From contig SHBC01000051.1 of the NCBI GenBank assembly GCA_004213025.1, forward strand, positions 1-7,450: a stretch of 7,450 bases of DNA, given 5' to 3'. This document shows positions 1 to 7,254 of the stretch, in pieces. The stretch comes from SAR116 cluster bacterium (GTDB lineage: Bacteria > Pseudomonadota > Alphaproteobacteria > Puniceispirillales > Puniceispirillaceae). The position numbers were made by a program, and so were the translations under genes. The notes under the pieces were generated by a model that saw nothing but the letters and a program-made list of their open reading frames with translations, was not told where the DNA came from and did no database searches. Each line of letters opens with the position of its first letter. The first letter of the stretch is position 1.

Positions 1-210
1 TCGGGTGCCACGGAAGATCGACAGGATCGCCCGCCCGTTACCGGTCCCGCCATCAGACTCGACATCAACCCCGGCCAGCGCGTGAAACCGCGTTGTCGTG
101 CCTTCATTGATCATTATCCGGTCTGCCCCGTCGGTCTGGATCACCTCGCCAAAGGGCGCAAAGGCGGCGACGGTCAGGGCTTCAACAGGCAGCGTGCGCG
201 GTCCAGTCAT
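1..210 (-). CDS. allA: Ureidoglycolate lyase (AllA family), N-terminal 70 residues; runs off the left edge
   Basis: Ureidoglycolate lyase cleaves ureidoglycolate to glyoxylate and urea, the last step of allantoin breakdown in the cytoplasm. The visible 70 codons start [12 protein letters not shown] and show the family's N-terminal pattern: FAPFGEVI (about residues 17-24), then [14 protein letters not shown] (about 33-46), then ILSIFRGTR at the edge. This lines up with the AllA pattern of AYGDVI, IN.G...R(Y/F)HDLA and ISI.R. The frame stays open to base 1, so the C-terminal half and the rest of the active site are out of view. The start ATG overlaps the puuE stop as ATGA, so translation is probably coupled; only a weak GGCGGGGCGG-type stretch lies upstream of it. 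The motif and the position after an allantoinase gene support each other, making the family call firm. Confidence 0.88.
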   Translation of the reverse strand, partial: MTGPRTLPVEALTVAAFAPFGEVIQTDGADRIMINEGTTTRFHALAGVDVESDGGTGNGRAILSIFRGTR

Positions 211-1145
211 GACGCCGCCCCGCCAGATGCCCCGCCAGATGGGCCCTCATACGGGTGCGTTGCCCGCCAGTGCCGCGCGATATCGACCCGCCGCGCCAGC
301 CAGACATCATCATGGCGCTGGATATGGTCGAGGAATTTCACCAGCCCGGCAATCCGCGCCGGCCGCCCGATCAGCCGGCAATGCAGGCCGACCGACATCA
401 TTTTCGGGGCGCGCGCACCCTCGGTATAGAGTGTGTCGAAAGCATCGATCAGATAGGCGGCGAATTGATCGCCGGTATGGAATCCCTGCGCCGTCGCAAA
501 ACGCATGTCATTGGTGTCGAGCGTGTAGGGAACGATCAGATGCGGGGTTTCGGTCTGCGTGCTCCAGAATGGCAGATCGTCGGAATAATCATCGGCGTCA
601 TAGAGGAACCCACCCTCGGCGGCGACAAGGTTGCGGGTATGTGCCGAGGTCCGCCCGGTATACCAGCCAAGCGGCCGTGCCCCGCAGATGCGGGTATGGA
701 TCTCGATGGCGCGTTCGAGATGCTCCTGCTCCTCGGCCTCCGACATGCCGTGATAATTGATCCAGCGATAGCCATGCGAGGCAATCTCGTGACCATCCGC
801 CAGCGCCCGCTCGATCACCGCCGGATGACGCTCCATCGCCATCGCGACAGCGAACAGCGTCAGCGGCACGCCGCGATCACGAAACAGGTCGAGAAGCCGC
901 CAGACACCGGCCCGCGAGCCATATTCATAGATCGATTCCATCGACATGTGCCGGGCGCCCTCGAACGGCGCCGCGCCGATGATCTCGGACAGGAAAATCT
1001 CCGAGGCGGGATCGCCATGAAGAATGCTGTTCTCCGCACCTTCTTCATAATTCAGCACGAACTGCACGGCGATTCGCGCCTTGTCCGGCCAGCGCGAATG
1101 CGGCGGCGCGGCGCCATAGCCAATCATGTCACGCGGATAGCTCAT
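207..1145 (-). CDS. puuE: Allantoinase, PuuE type (polysaccharide-deacetylase/NodB fold)
   Basis: PuuE hydrolyses allantoin to allantoate and is unrelated to the classical amidohydrolase allantoinases. The 312-residue product is close to the family's usual length of about 300. It begins [18 protein letters not shown], the characteristic N-terminus, followed by [12 protein letters not shown] (residues 29-40), the [11 protein letters not shown] block (122-132), GWYTGRTS (160-167) and [12 protein letters not shown] (253-264). The metal-binding Asp pair of deacetylases is NYEEG here, and the second His of the HxxxH motif is Trp128 (H124 retained); both changes fit a catalyst reported not to need a metal. 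I chose the start ATG at 1145 because it carries the family N-terminus, has a strong AGGAGA ribosome site six bases upstream and overlaps the puuD stop as ATGA; a longer frame to 1355 would run inside puuD. The last ten or so residues are a Gly/Ser/Ala tail encoded by a 12-base tandem repeat. The name is unrelated to E. coli puuE of putrescine metabolism. Confidence 0.95.
   Translation of the reverse strand: MSYPRDMIGYGAAPPHSRWPDKARIAVQFVLNYEEGAENSILHGDPASEIFLSEIIGAAPFEGARHMSMESIYEYGSRAGVWRLLDLFRDRGVPLTLFAVAMAMERHPAVIERALADGHEIASHGYRWINYHGMSEAEEQEHLERAIEIHTRICGARPLGWYTGRTSAHTRNLVAAEGGFLYDADDYSDDLPFWSTQTETPHLIVPYTLDTNDMRFATAQGFHTGDQFAAYLIDAFDTLYTEGARAPKMMSVGLHCRLIGRPARIAGLVKFLDHIQRHDDVWLARRVDIARHWRATHPYEGPSGGASGGAAS
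217..240. repeat. Two perfect tandem copies of a 12-base unit at the 3' end of puuE
   Basis: GCCCCGCCAGAT occurs twice head to tail (217-228 and 229-240). On the minus strand it encodes Ser-Gly-Gly-Ala twice, in frame, in the C-terminal tail of PuuE just before its stop. It looks like a small in-frame slippage or duplication product that lengthens a disordered tail. There is no sign of a wider repeat family in the window. Confidence 0.8.
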
Positions 1146-2377
1146 CCGGCATCTCCTGCCATGGGCACGCCGCTTTTCAGCATCTGCCGCCATTTCGCCA
1201 GCATCGCCCGCTCTTCCGGCTCGACCCAGATTACATTGCCTGGCGGCATGGCGTGCGAGGCGGCGACCTGCCAGTAGATGGCATCGACCTGCGCCAGAAT
1301 ATCGGCCTCGGTTTCCAGCATCACGCCTTTTGGCGGAAACCCCATACCGTCCCATTGCGGCACCGCCGCATGACAGATGGCACAGCGTTCGGTGACAAGC
1401 TCGATGGCCGCCAGATGCAACTCGGCGCCCTCGCCATAGCCCTGTTCGGCATAGGCGCTTTCATCATATTCTGGCGCGCCTGCCTGTGACAGCAGGATCG
1501 CCGCCACCAGCAGCGCCGCCGCAACAGCCCAGGTCCACCATGGCGCCGGGTCACCCTTGTGCTTGGTGTTGAAGAAATGCCGGATCACCGCCCCCATCAC
1601 CAGCACCAGCGCCAGGATCACCCATGAATAGTCGGTTGCGAAAACAGCCGGGTAATGGCCACCGATCATCACGAAGATCACCGGCAGGGTCAGATAATTA
1701 TTGTGCAGCGAACGCTGTTTGCCACGCCGCCCGAAAACCGGGTCGGGCGTGTCACCGGCAACCAGCGCCGCGACGACTTTTTTCTGCCCGGGGATGATCA
1801 CCATGGCGACATTCGCCACCATGATGGTGCCGATGCTGACCCCGATCTGCACAAAGGCACCGCGCGCCGAGAACATCTCGGTATAGAGCCAGGCAAGCGC
1901 GACGATGAAGACGAAACCGGCCAGCGCCAGCAACCTGTCATCGCGGCCAAGCGGGCTTCGGCACATGGCATCATAGGCAACCCAGCTGGCGATGATGCCG
2001 CCGATGCTGAGGCCGATGGCCTGCCAGGGCTCGAGATCGAGGATCTCAATGTCGATCATATACAGGCCGGCACCGGCATAATAGATGATGGTCAGCAGCG
2101 CGAACCCCGACAGCCAGGTGGTGTAGGCCTCCCATTTGAACCAGGTCAGCTCATCCGGCATCCGCGCCGGCGCGACAAGATATTTGACCATGTTGTAAAA
2201 GCCGCCACCATGCACCTGCCAGGCTTGGCCATGCGCCTCGTCGGGAAGCTGCTTGCCGGGCTTCAGGCTGAGGTCCAGCGCGATGAAATAGAAGGACGAC
2301 CCGATCCAGGCGATGCCGGCCACCACATGCAGCCAGCGCACCATAAATTCGGACCACATCCACAGATAATCAAGCAT
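1142..2377 (-). CDS. puuD: Membrane-bound cytochrome c urate oxidase PuuD (Urate_ox_N domain plus C-terminal cytochrome c)
   Basis: PuuD oxidises urate to 5-hydroxyisourate in the inner membrane, with electrons going to heme c rather than directly to O2. The 411-residue product has about eight predicted membrane spans: roughly residues 11-34, 86-108, 119-137, 149-168, 174-195, 226-246, 250-268 and 281-298. The N-terminal block RWLHVVAGIAWIGSSFYF is typical of the family. A linker leads to a cytochrome c domain with the heme site CAICH (Cys332, Cys335, His336); Met377 in MPPGN is the likely sixth ligand. I place the start at ATG 2377, the first start in frame after xdhC; a longer frame to 2569 lies inside xdhC and gives a non-hydrophobic, Arg-rich extension unlike the family. 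GGAAGA lies only three to four bases upstream. The stop overlaps the puuE start (ATGA). The name clashes with E. coli puuD of putrescine metabolism, which is unrelated. The family call is firm; topology is by eye. Confidence 0.95.
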   Translation of the reverse strand: MLDYLWMWSEFMVRWLHVVAGIAWIGSSFYFIALDLSLKPGKQLPDEAHGQAWQVHGGGFYNMVKYLVAPARMPDELTWFKWEAYTTWLSGFALLTIIYYAGAGLYMIDIEILDLEPWQAIGLSIGGIIASWVAYDAMCRSPLGRDDRLLALAGFVFIVALAWLYTEMFSARGAFVQIGVSIGTIMVANVAMVIIPGQKKVVAALVAGDTPDPVFGRRGKQRSLHNNYLTLPVIFVMIGGHYPAVFATDYSWVILALVLVMGAVIRHFFNTKHKGDPAPWWTWAVAAALLVAAILLSQAGAPEYDESAYAEQGYGEGAELHLAAIELVTERCAICHAAVPQWDGMGFPPKGVMLETEADILAQVDAIYWQVAASHAMPPGNVIWVEPEERAMLAKWRQMLKSGVPMAGDAG

Positions 2378-2396
2378 CGATCTTCCAGTATTCCAT
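2370..2396 (-). CDS. Possible 8-codon mini-ORF overlapping the puuD start
   Basis: An ATG at 2396 opens the frame MEYWKIDA and ends at TGA 2372-2370, two bases beyond the puuD start codon (2377-2375) in a different frame. GGAAGG lies six bases upstream of it, a better-placed ribosome site than the one in front of puuD itself. It could load ribosomes that terminate and restart at puuD. An ORF this short can easily arise by chance, so confidence is low. Confidence 0.2.
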   Translation of the reverse strand: MEYWKIDA

Positions 2397-2432
2397 TTCC
2401 AGCCTTCCGCGCTTCGGGGCAGTGTGCCAGCG
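2378..2432 (-). promoter_or_regulatory. xdhC-puuD intergenic leader with repeated GGAA ribosome-site-like motifs
   Basis: This 55-base gap is the longest non-coding stretch in the operon. Reading on the minus strand, it contains a small hairpin GGCA-CAC-TGCC right after the xdhC stop and a weaker CCG-AAGCG-CGG pairing. Four GGAA motifs then follow between 2408 and 2382, the last (GGAAGA, 2386-2381) being the probable puuD ribosome site. No convincing -35/-10 pair, sigma-54 promoter or U-tract terminator is visible. I regard it mainly as a translation-initiation region. Confidence 0.4.
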
Positions 2433-3362
2433 TCAGTGGCTTTCGTCCAATTCCTGCTGCCAGATGGCGACACCGGCGGCAATCGACAGCGCCACCCGCG
2501 CCGGGTGCTTGCCGGTGATCTCCGGCAGGCCGACCGGACAGACAAGCCTGTCCAGCGCCAGTGGCGCAATGCCAGCCTTTGCCAGGCGCGAGCGGAACCG
2601 CGCCGCCTTTGTCGCCGAACCGATCAACCCAAGCCGCGCAAAGCCCGGCCCGGACAGGATGCGATGACACAGCGCCTCGTCAAGCGCATGATTATGCGTG
2701 ATCACAAGATGGATGGCATCGACCGGCGCATGCGCCGCAATCACCGTCGGGTCGGAGGCGATCACCTTGGTCATACCATCGGGAATCCCGGCCGGGAATC
2801 GCGCATCCTCGATATCAACCCAATGCAGGTCAAGCTGCAGCGCCGCCAGATGCGGTGCCAGCGCCCGCCCGATATGCCCGGCACCATAGAGGAACAACGG
2901 CCGTCCCGGCTGTGCCACCGGCGCGATGAACATCGACCCGGCCTTATCCGGCCCGATTTCGGAATCACCGGCATCGACAGGTGGCGCGATGCCGGCAAGC
3001 GGGTGCGCAATCCGCCGACAGCGTTGAAGCGCCGCCAGCTCTGCCGCCTCATCGGCACCGAAATATTCAAGCAAAATCCGCACATGGCCGCCGCAGCATT
3101 GCCCCATATCGGGGCCAAGCGCCGCACTGATGACCTGCCGCGCCCAGGGTGTCGGCGGCGCGACCAGCATGGCACGCGCCTTTGCCATCACCTCGAACTC
3201 CAGCGACCCGCCGCCAATTGTCTGCCAGATGTCGGCGGCGCTGATCAGCATCATCGCCCCGGCCTCGCGCGGGGCCGACCCGCGGACGCCGACAAGGCTG
3301 GCGCGCACGACAGCGCCATCGCGCGCGATCCGGTCGCGGGCCTCGTCAATCCAGCTTTGCAT
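2433..3362 (-). CDS. xdhC: Xanthine dehydrogenase accessory protein XdhC (molybdenum cofactor chaperone)
   Basis: XdhC binds the molybdenum cofactor, presents it for sulfuration and hands it to the XdhB subunit; it is not part of the finished enzyme. The 309-residue product has the usual length and the two expected domains. The N-terminal XdhC/CoxI domain shows RGSAPREAGAMML (about residues 27-39), TIGGGSLEFEV and GQCCGGHVRILLEYF. A Rossmann-like C-terminal domain carries LFLYGAGHIGRALAPHL, then ITHNHALDEAL, GLIGSATKAARFRSRL and CPVGLPEITGKHPARVALSIAAGVA. I start it at ATG 3362, whose A is the last base of the xdhB stop (TGATG), giving MQSWIDEARDRI. The longer frame to 3431 would overlap the conserved end of xdhB and adds an unlikely Arg/Pro/Cys-rich leader. 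Its position directly after xdhB matches the Rhodobacter xdhABC order. Confidence 0.95.
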   Translation of the reverse strand: MQSWIDEARDRIARDGAVVRASLVGVRGSAPREAGAMMLISAADIWQTIGGGSLEFEVMAKARAMLVAPPTPWARQVISAALGPDMGQCCGGHVRILLEYFGADEAAELAALQRCRRIAHPLAGIAPPVDAGDSEIGPDKAGSMFIAPVAQPGRPLFLYGAGHIGRALAPHLAALQLDLHWVDIEDARFPAGIPDGMTKVIASDPTVIAAHAPVDAIHLVITHNHALDEALCHRILSGPGFARLGLIGSATKAARFRSRLAKAGIAPLALDRLVCPVGLPEITGKHPARVALSIAAGVAIWQQELDESH

Positions 3363-5713
3363 CACCTGTCCCCGCGCATGATCCCGGCAAGGGCGATCCC
3401 CGGGCCGCCAAGCCGACGCGCCGCAAGGCAAAGCCGTTCCGGCGTGGCCGGCGCGTCCAGCATCGGATAGTCATCCCCGACCGATTCCAGCGCGTGCGAC
3501 AGCGCCATCAGGACCGAAATGGCCAGCATCAATGGCGGCTCGCCGACAGCTTTGGATTTGTGGATTGTGTCCTCGATATTCTCGCCATCATCGAACAGCG
3601 CCACATTGAAGACAGGCGGGCGGTCGGCGCAGGCCGGGATCTTGTAGGTTGAGGGCGCGTGGGTGCGAAGCCGCCCGGTTTCATCCCAGACAAGCTCCTC
3701 GGTTGTCAGCCAGCCGGCCCCCTGGACAAAACCACCCTCGATCTGGCCGATATCGATGGCCTGGTTCAGCGAGCGCCCCACATCATGCAGGATATCGGTG
3801 CGAAGGATGCGGTTCTCGCCGGTCAGAAGGTCGGTCGCCACTTCGGTCACCGCCGCGCCATAGGCGTAATAATAGAAAGGGCGACCGCGGCTTCGCATCT
3901 TGTCCCAATGGATTTTCGGCGTTGCGTAGAAACCTGTCGCTGACAACGAAACCCGGCCCAGATAACAGGCCTTCACCGCCTCGGCAAAGGGCATCTGCGC
4001 GGCACCGGCACGCACCTCGCCATTGGCGAAGGTCACCGAATCCGGCATGCATTGATGCTGTTCTGCCAGAAAATCACGCATCCGCGTCTTGATGGTGCGC
4101 GCCGCCGCCTGCGCCGCCATGCCGTTCATGTCGGTTCCCGATGACGCCGCCGTGGCCGAGGTGTTGGGAACCTTGCCGGTATTGGTGGCGGTGATCTTCA
4201 CCGATCCGAAATCGATCTGGAATTCATGCGCCACGATCTGCGCAACCTTGGTGTTCAGCCCCTGGCCCATCTCGGTGCCACCATGATTGAGATGCACCGA
4301 CCCGTCGCTATAGACATGGACCAGCGCCCCGGCCTGGTTCAGGAAAGTCGTGTTGAAGGAAATGCCGAACTTCACCGGCGTCAGCGCGATGCCGCGCCGG
4401 ATCATCCCGCCGGCCCGGTTGAAGGCCTCAATCTCGGCACGCCGCGCGGCATAGTCGGCATCGGTGGCCAGCCGCGGCACGATATCCTGAAGGATGCAAT
4501 CCTCGACAGTCTGGCCGTAGGGGGTGCGCCCCTTGGCACCGTTGGCGCTGAATTTATGCGGGTAGAAATTGCGCTGGCGAACAACCAGCGGATCAAGCCC
4601 AAGATGATGCGCCACCTGGTCGATCACGCGTTCGATCCCGACCATCCCCTGCGGCCCACCAAAGCCGCGGAAGGCGGTGTTCGACTGCGTGTTCGTGCGG
4701 CAGCGATGCGAGATCACCCGCATATGCGGAATGTGATAGGCATTGTCGGCATGGCACATGGCGCGCGCCGCGATCGCCTCGGACAGGTCCCACGACATGC
4801 CGCAGCGCATCGCCTGCTCGAACAGCACCGCCTGGATCCGGCCCTCGGCATCGAACCCAACATCATAATCAATCCGGAAATCATGCCGCTTGCCGGTCAG
4901 CATGAAATCATCATCCCGGTCATAGACAGTCTTTGCCGGCCTGCCGGTCCGCCATACCGCCAGCGCCGCCAGCAGCGCCGGCAGATTGCCCTGGCTTTCC
5001 TTGCCGCCAAAGGCCCCGCCCATACGCCGCGTCTCGACCGTCACCGCATGGTTCGGGACGCCAAGACACTCGGCAACCTTGTGCTGGATTTCCGAGGGGT
5101 GCTGGGTCGAGCAATGCAGCGTCATGTCGCCATCCTCGCCCGGGATCGCCAGCGCCGCCTGACCTTCAAGATAGAAATGCTCCTGCCCGCCAATCTCGAT
5201 CCGGCCGGACAGGTGCTGCGGCGCACCGGCAAGAGCGCTGTCAGGATTGCCGGATTCCATCGTCACCGAAGGGCCAAGCCAGGACCCGGCACGCATGGCA
5301 TCCTCGATGGTCAGCACCGCCGGAAGCTCGTCATAATCGACTTTCGCAAGCTTCATTGCATCGCGCGCCGCCCGCATATTTTCGGCGACAATGGCGAATA
5401 CCGCCTGCCCGACATAGCTGACGACATCCGCGGCAAGGATCGGATCATCACCATGGACCGGGCTGCAGTCATTGCGCCCCGGGATATCGGCATGTGTCAG
5501 CACCGCTGCCACACCATCCGCCGCCGCGACCGCCGACAAATCCATGCCGGTGATTCGCGCATGGGCATGCGGGCTCTGCCCGATCAGCACCACCAGCGTG
5601 TCATCGGGAACGCGGATATCATCGACATAGACAGCATGTCCCGACACATGCTTGTGGGCGCTGTCATGTTCGCGCGCCGTCCGGATATCACCGGCAATGC
5701 CCTTGCCGGCCAT
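3362..5713 (-). CDS. xdhB: Xanthine dehydrogenase, molybdopterin-binding large subunit
   Basis: XdhB hydroxylates hypoxanthine and xanthine to urate at the molybdenum centre and pairs with XdhA in the cytoplasm. The 783-residue product matches the roughly 780 residues of bacterial XdhB. Landmarks, counted from the ATG: GHAVYVDDI (25-33), QEHFYLEGQ (177-185), RRMGGAFGGKES (229-240), TAFRGFGGPQG (346-356), GGTEMGQGLNTKVAQI (478-493), ASSGTDMNG (523-531), EGGFVQGAGW (659-668) and SKAVGEPPLMLA (720-731). By family comparison the active-site residues are present: Glu239 and Arg349 (substrate orientation; bovine Glu802 and Arg880) and Glu725 (general base; bovine Glu1261). The start ATG shares one base with the xdhA stop (TGATG); an in-frame TTG one codon earlier is possible but less likely. 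AGG lies three bases upstream of the ATG. The gene is intact, with no frameshift. Confidence 0.97.
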   Translation of the reverse strand: MAGKGIAGDIRTAREHDSAHKHVSGHAVYVDDIRVPDDTLVVLIGQSPHAHARITGMDLSAVAAADGVAAVLTHADIPGRNDCSPVHGDDPILAADVVSYVGQAVFAIVAENMRAARDAMKLAKVDYDELPAVLTIEDAMRAGSWLGPSVTMESGNPDSALAGAPQHLSGRIEIGGQEHFYLEGQAALAIPGEDGDMTLHCSTQHPSEIQHKVAECLGVPNHAVTVETRRMGGAFGGKESQGNLPALLAALAVWRTGRPAKTVYDRDDDFMLTGKRHDFRIDYDVGFDAEGRIQAVLFEQAMRCGMSWDLSEAIAARAMCHADNAYHIPHMRVISHRCRTNTQSNTAFRGFGGPQGMVGIERVIDQVAHHLGLDPLVVRQRNFYPHKFSANGAKGRTPYGQTVEDCILQDIVPRLATDADYAARRAEIEAFNRAGGMIRRGIALTPVKFGISFNTTFLNQAGALVHVYSDGSVHLNHGGTEMGQGLNTKVAQIVAHEFQIDFGSVKITATNTGKVPNTSATAASSGTDMNGMAAQAAARTIKTRMRDFLAEQHQCMPDSVTFANGEVRAGAAQMPFAEAVKACYLGRVSLSATGFYATPKIHWDKMRSRGRPFYYYAYGAAVTEVATDLLTGENRILRTDILHDVGRSLNQAIDIGQIEGGFVQGAGWLTTEELVWDETGRLRTHAPSTYKIPACADRPPVFNVALFDDGENIEDTIHKSKAVGEPPLMLAISVLMALSHALESVGDDYPMLDAPATPERLCLAARRLGGPGIALAGIMRGDR

Positions 5714-7230
5714 CAACCTGCCCCCGGTGCGGCGGTGCGGAGATCATCGGCCGACAGTCCAGCGCCGGTCAGGCGCGGCACCGGCGCGCCGGTGACATCA
5801 AGCCCGTATTTCAACAGCGTGTTGGCCGCCACCTGAAGCCGGTAGTCAGCCGAGGCGCGCATGTCGGTGATCGGCGTGAAATCCGCCGCCAATGCCGCCG
5901 CCGCCGCCTCGAATGAGGCCAGCTCAAGCGGCGCGCCGGTCAGCGCCGCCTCAGCCGCCGCGGCGCGTTTCGGCGTTGCCGCCATGCCGCCAAAGGCAAG
6001 CCGCGCCGAGGTGATGCGCCGCCCCGATACGGTCAGGTTGAAGGCGCCGAGAACGGCCGAGATATCCTGATCAAACCGTTTCGAAATCTTGTAGGCGCGG
6101 AACAGCGGCGTCGGTGTCGCCGGCACCAGGATGGCCGAGACGAATTCATCCGTCTCGCGGTCCTGCCGGCCATAATCGATGAAGAAGGCGTCAAGCGGCA
6201 GGCGCCGGTTCGAGGCCGGGCCGACAAGTTCAATTTCCGCAGCCAGCGCAATCAGCATCGGCGGCAGATCACCAATCGGCGATCCGTTGGCGATATTGCC
6301 ACAAACCGTGCCGCTGGCCCGCACCTGCGCCGACCCGAACCGCCGCATCACCTCGCCAAGGTCGGGCCGTCCATTGGCAAGCGTCGCCATCGCCGCCTCG
6401 TGCGTTACCGCCGGCCCGATGCGCCAATGCGCGCCGGACCGTTCCACCCTGTCAAACCCCTGGACCCGGCCGGTCCAGATCATGTTCGGCAGATTGCGAT
6501 TCTGCTTTGTCACCCAGAGCCCGACATCGGTCGCGCCGGACACGATGGTGGCGTCCGGCGCGTTGGCAAAGCTCTGCAGGAACCCGTCAAGGCTTGCCGG
6601 GGCGGTAAAGCCGCGACGTCCATCGCTGAGATGCACCGTCTCGTCATGCGCGATGGCGGCCATCAGGCTGGCCTCGGTCTCGCGGCGCTGGCGCTCAAAT
6701 TCTGGCGGGATGGCCCGCACCTCCAACGACGCGGCGGCATCAACAATCGGCCGGTAACCGGTGCAGCGGCACAGATTGCCGGCAAGGGTGGTGTCGATTT
6801 CAGCCGGTGCCAACCCCTCGCCATTACACCAGGCGGCGAACAGCGACATGACAAAGCCGGGGGTGCAGAAGCCGCATTGCGAAGCGTGATGGTCAACCAT
6901 CACCTGCTGGCAGGGATGCAGCGCGCCATCCGTCAGGCCGCCGCCACCCGCACTGGTATTTTGCAGCCCCTCGATGGTTGTCACCGACGCGCCTTCAAGC
7001 ATGCCCATGAACTGGATACAGGCATTGACCGGGTGCCAGCGCATGCTGGCGTCAGCCTGCCGGCGCGCCACCACAACCGTGCAGGCGCCGCAATCGCCCT
7101 CGCCGCAGCCTTCCTTCGACCCGGTCAGCCGCTTTGTCTGCCGCAGCCAGTTAAGAAGCGTCGTGTCACCGGCAAGGCCGCTGACCTGCTCGACCTGGTT
7201 GTTGAGAACGAATGTAATCCTGTCGCGCAT
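5713..7230 (-). CDS. xdhA: Xanthine dehydrogenase, iron-sulfur/FAD small subunit
   Basis: XdhA carries electrons from the molybdenum site of XdhB through two [2Fe-2S] clusters to FAD and, in the bacterial two-subunit enzyme, to NAD+. The 505-residue product has all parts in order. The plant-ferredoxin-like cluster has Cys42, Cys47, Cys50 and Cys71 (GCGEGDCGAC). The helical second-cluster domain has Cys119, Cys122, Cys154 and Cys156 (SQCGFCTPGF, NLCRCTGYRP). The FAD domain shows IVSGATDVGLWVTK (229-242) and GTVCGNIANGSPIGD (307-321), and the CODH-flavoprotein C-terminal domain starts around RAYKISKRFDQDIS (378-391). All eight cluster cysteines are present. A Gly-rich loop of about 15 residues (90-104) between the two Fe-S domains looks a little longer than usual. 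ATG 7230 is the first start after the uraH stop in the same frame, 24 bases away; no strong ribosome site is visible. Its stop overlaps the xdhB start. Confidence 0.97.
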   Translation of the reverse strand: MRDRITFVLNNQVEQVSGLAGDTTLLNWLRQTKRLTGSKEGCGEGDCGACTVVVARRQADASMRWHPVNACIQFMGMLEGASVTTIEGLQNTSAGGGGLTDGALHPCQQVMVDHHASQCGFCTPGFVMSLFAAWCNGEGLAPAEIDTTLAGNLCRCTGYRPIVDAAASLEVRAIPPEFERQRRETEASLMAAIAHDETVHLSDGRRGFTAPASLDGFLQSFANAPDATIVSGATDVGLWVTKQNRNLPNMIWTGRVQGFDRVERSGAHWRIGPAVTHEAAMATLANGRPDLGEVMRRFGSAQVRASGTVCGNIANGSPIGDLPPMLIALAAEIELVGPASNRRLPLDAFFIDYGRQDRETDEFVSAILVPATPTPLFRAYKISKRFDQDISAVLGAFNLTVSGRRITSARLAFGGMAATPKRAAAAEAALTGAPLELASFEAAAAALAADFTPITDMRASADYRLQVAANTLLKYGLDVTGAPVPRLTGAGLSADDLRTAAPGAG

Positions 7231-7254
7231 CGTCTGATCAGCCCTGGTCCCGCG

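Noticed and set aside
255..1277. 340-codon + strand frame opposite puuE
   Set aside because: It is antisense to a well-supported allantoinase gene, its composition is Arg/His/Pro-rich, and it crosses the puuE/puuD overlap. It is a GC-driven shadow.
2410..2430. TGGCAC resembling the -24 element of a nitrogen-regulated sigma-54 promoter before puuD
   Set aside because: No GC dinucleotide with the required spacing for the -12 element follows, so it is only a half match.
2378..2569. N-terminal extension of puuD to a start at 2569
   Set aside because: It would lie mostly inside xdhC, has no hydrophobic or family-like sequence, and the PuuD family begins close to the MLDYLWMW...RWLH segment.
1655..3470. 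Long + strand frames at 1655-2518 (287 codons) and 2424-3470 (348 codons)
   Set aside because: They are antisense to puuD and xdhC. The first reads as the hydrophilic mirror of membrane spans (His/Asp/Gln-rich), and neither contains a domain or has a supported start.
5779..5794. Perfect 16-base palindrome CACCGGCGCGCCGGTG inside xdhA
   Set aside because: It is within coding sequence for ordinary residues (V-T-G-A-P-V-P). Self-complementary GC runs are common by chance at this base composition, and the related GGCGCGCCGGT near 5932 has no shared context.
4226..5836. 536-codon open frame on the + strand opposite xdhB and the end of xdhA
   Set aside because: It lies wholly antisense to two genes with clear conserved motifs. 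Its translation is rich in Arg, His, Asp and Pro with no recognisable domain, as expected for the reverse of GC-rich coding DNA. It also crosses the xdhA/xdhB junction.
7231..7254. Possible terminator or promoter between uraH and xdhA
   Set aside because: At 24 bases it is too short for a promoter, with no hairpin plus U-tract; it is simply a short spacer.
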